Below are positions 7,317 through 8,488 of a DNA stretch of 8,488 nt, piece by piece. Each line of letters opens with the position of its first letter. Within the stretch, counting starts at the first letter, position 1. The translations under genes and the position numbers were made by a program. The notes beneath the pieces were generated by a model. It saw only the letters and a list, made by a program, of their open reading frames with translations, made no database searches and had not been told where the DNA came from. The DNA lies in assembly GCA_900765575.1 (NCBI GenBank), contig CAAFRW010000276.1, positions 1-8,488 of the forward strand. The letters are read 5' to 3'. The stretch comes from Bacteroidaceae bacterium (GTDB lineage Bacteria > Bacteroidota > Bacteroidia > Bacteroidales > Bacteroidaceae).

Positions 7317-7342
7317 TTAAAGTAAAAGCACTTCTTTAATTA
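7314..7342 (+). repeat. Inverted repeat covering the rpmE2 stop codon
   Basis: TAATTAAAG (7314-7322, starting with the TAA stop) and CTTTAATTA (7334-7342) form a perfect 9-bp stem with an 11-nt loop. It is A/T rich and has no T-tail. It could protect the 3' end of the mRNA or be a chance pairing. Confidence 0.4.
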
Positions 7343-7358
7343 GAAATAAGAGAAAACG

Positions 7359-7407
7359 AAAGGTGAATAAGGGGCGAGTTTCAAACTTCTCTTTATTCAC
7401 CTTTTTT
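7359..7407 (+). terminator. Intrinsic terminator of rpmE2
   Basis: AAAGGTGAATAA (7359-7370) pairs with TTATTCACCTTT (7393-7404) in a 12-bp stem. The 22-nt loop holds a small GTTT/AAAC hairpin, and the stem is followed by more T. It lies 42 nt after the rpmE2 stop. It ends 31 nt before the nuclease start, which leaves little room for a separate promoter for that gene. Confidence 0.8.
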
Positions 7408-7438
7408 CTACTCCATACAATAAAACCTGAAAATAATT

Positions 7439-8389
7439 ATGAAAAAGAACCTAGCCTCTCTTCAACTCAAAACAAGTTCTTTCGCAACACTTGCTCTCTA
7501 TCTCTGTGTCGCTTTCTTCTATGGATGTGGCGGAAGTAACTCTAATGGAAGCGGCGAAGAACCAGTGCTTCCGAAAAATGTAAATGTGAATGCTAATAAA
7601 GGTAATGCATTCGCTTACGGATTAGAAATACCTAAATTGAATTCAGACAACCGATTTATCCGGCACTCTACAAACTATAACGGAAAAGATATTACCACCT
7701 ACACCATGGAATACAACGATTTTTATCGTCACTCTGTATGGATTGCTTTTACTTTTACAAAATCTGTATCAACCAATAATTGGAACAGAAACAATTGGAA
7801 GCAAACAGAATGGGGTGGAGATCCATTTCAGGTAGACCCTCAATTACCTGAAATTTACCAAATAAAAAATGAGCAACATGTTGGAGACGGATACGACAAA
7901 GGACATCTCTGCGCATCAGCAGACCGTCTATATTCTAAGGACGCGAATGAACAAACCTTTTATCTTTCAAATATCAGTCCTCAATTAGCTAATTTCAACC
8001 AAGGCATTTGGGCAAATCTAGAAGGTTTAGTTCAAAACTGGGGAAAAAATGATGACAGCTTTAGAGATACTCTCTTTGTTGTAAAAGGTGGAACTATAAA
8101 AAATGGACAAAGACTCTCTCAAACGAACCATGGACTAACAGTTCCTAAATATTATTTCATGGCTATTTTATGCAAATATAATAATAGTTCCCTATATAGA
8201 GCCATTGCTTTCTGGTTTGAGCACAAAAGCTATGGCTCTACAGAAACAGTTAGAAGCCATGCTATTACAATTGATGAATTGGAAGAATTAACAGGTATAG
8301 ACTTCTTCTGCAACCTACCCGACAAAATTGAAGATTCTGTAGAAAAAGAACTAAATATAAGTCAATGGCCGGGATTATCTAATAAATAA
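7439..8389 (+). CDS. DNA/RNA non-specific endonuclease (NUC1 family, beta-beta-alpha metal), lipoprotein
   Basis: This 316-aa protein starts with a signal peptide and the lipobox FFYGC (Cys30). The following GGSNSNGSG linker is not acidic at once, so surface export is not assured. Residues about 75-290 form a Serratia-type non-specific nuclease domain. The catalytic motif DKGHLCASAD (153-162) carries the general base His156; FYLSNISPQ (174-182) follows; then FNQGIW with the metal ligand Asn187, and NLE with Glu195. The His-Asn and Asn-Glu spacings (31 and 8) nearly equal those of Serratia nuclease (30 and 8), so the enzyme should be active. It would cut DNA and RNA, single- or double-stranded, outside the cytoplasm using Mg2+. 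I see no clear TAnnTTTG promoter in the 122 bp upstream; expression may depend on read-through from rpmE2 or a weak start. A role in nutrient scavenging is inferred. Confidence 0.93.
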   Translation: MKKNLASLQLKTSSFATLALYLCVAFFYGCGGSNSNGSGEEPVLPKNVNVNANKGNAFAYGLEIPKLNSDNRFIRHSTNYNGKDITTYTMEYNDFYRHSVWIAFTFTKSVSTNNWNRNNWKQTEWGGDPFQVDPQLPEIYQIKNEQHVGDGYDKGHLCASADRLYSKDANEQTFYLSNISPQLANFNQGIWANLEGLVQNWGKNDDSFRDTLFVVKGGTIKNGQRLSQTNHGLTVPKYYFMAILCKYNNSSLYRAIAFWFEHKSYGSTETVRSHAITIDELEELTGIDFFCNLPDKIEDSVEKELNISQWPGLSNK

Positions 8390-8440
8390 AAAAGCAAGCG
8401 GAAGGTTCATGTAAACCTTCCGCTTGCTTTTTTATTTATT
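8381..8440. terminator. Bidirectional terminator, perfect 27-bp inverted repeat
   Basis: The 27 bases 8381-8407 are exactly complementary to 8414-8440, with a 6-nt loop CATGTA. The core is a G/C-containing stem (GCAAGCGGAAGGTT) flanked by A6 on the left and T6 on the right, so it terminates in both directions. It includes the last codons and stop of the nuclease gene (8387-8389) and ends 4 nt after the stop of the convergent minus-strand gene. Confidence 0.93.
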
Positions 8441-8444
8441 TCTA

Positions 8445-8488
8445 TCATTCCGCTACCACAAACTTCCCTCCTACCCATTCATATCGGA
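8445..8488 (-). CDS. C-terminal end of an unidentified convergent gene
   Basis: Only the last 13 codons are visible: RYEWVGGKFVVAE, with a TGA stop at 8447-8445. The other two minus-strand frames close at once, and the stop sits 4 nt from a bidirectional terminator, which is where a convergent gene should end. The YEW-GGKFVV pattern looks like the tail of an exported beta-rich protein, but no family can be assigned. Confidence 0.5.
   Translation of the reverse strand, partial: RYEWVGGKFVVAE

Noticed and set aside
1..8488. CRISPR arrays, tRNA or rRNA genes, insertion sequences
   Set aside because: No spaced direct repeats, no cloverleaf or rRNA-like stretches, and no transposase motifs or terminal inverted repeats were seen on either strand.

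Overview
The window looks like a chromosomal segment of a Bacteroides-type gut Bacteroidota. The signs are Bacteroidota lipoprotein signal peptides, a TonB-dependent outer-membrane receptor, promoter elements of the TAnnTTTG type instead of TATAAT, starts preceded by A/T-rich leaders without strong Shine-Dalgarno sequences, and a zinc-free type-B ribosomal protein L31. The species cannot be fixed from the sequence alone.

Layout, left to right. (1) 1-350, minus strand: the N-terminal 116 codons of a secreted endonuclease/exonuclease/phosphatase (EEP) family protein, cut by the window edge. (2) 351-698: an A/T-rich divergent intergenic region with two candidate promoters. (3) 699-6722, plus strand: three genes separated by only 22-23 nt, surely one operon. 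They encode an 850-aa TonB-dependent receptor, a 273-aa DUF5689-type lipoprotein and an 867-aa multidomain lipoprotein (anchor-J-like, DUF6359-like, anchor-J-like, anchor-J-like, CBM-like). A strong terminator follows at 6744-6776. (4) 6913-7316: an inverted repeat, a very good promoter and rpmE2 (L31 type B), with a terminator at 7359-7407. (5) 7439-8389: a lipoprotein of the DNA/RNA non-specific endonuclease family with its catalytic residues intact. It ends inside a perfect 27-bp inverted repeat that also serves a convergent minus-strand gene, of which only the last 13 codons are visible (8445-8488).

Working model (inference): apart from the ribosomal gene, every complete product is exported, and two are nucleases by family. 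The operon joins an outer-membrane importer with two lipoproteins that carry OB-fold-like modules and adhesive beta-sandwich modules. Its divergent neighbour is a secreted EEP enzyme. Together this resembles a PUL-like surface system for capturing and importing a phosphate-containing polymer or its products, with extracellular nucleic acid the most attractive guess. No SusD homologue is present, and the receptor lacks the N-terminal extension of SusC. A run of nine G inside the receptor gene is a possible on/off switch for the system.
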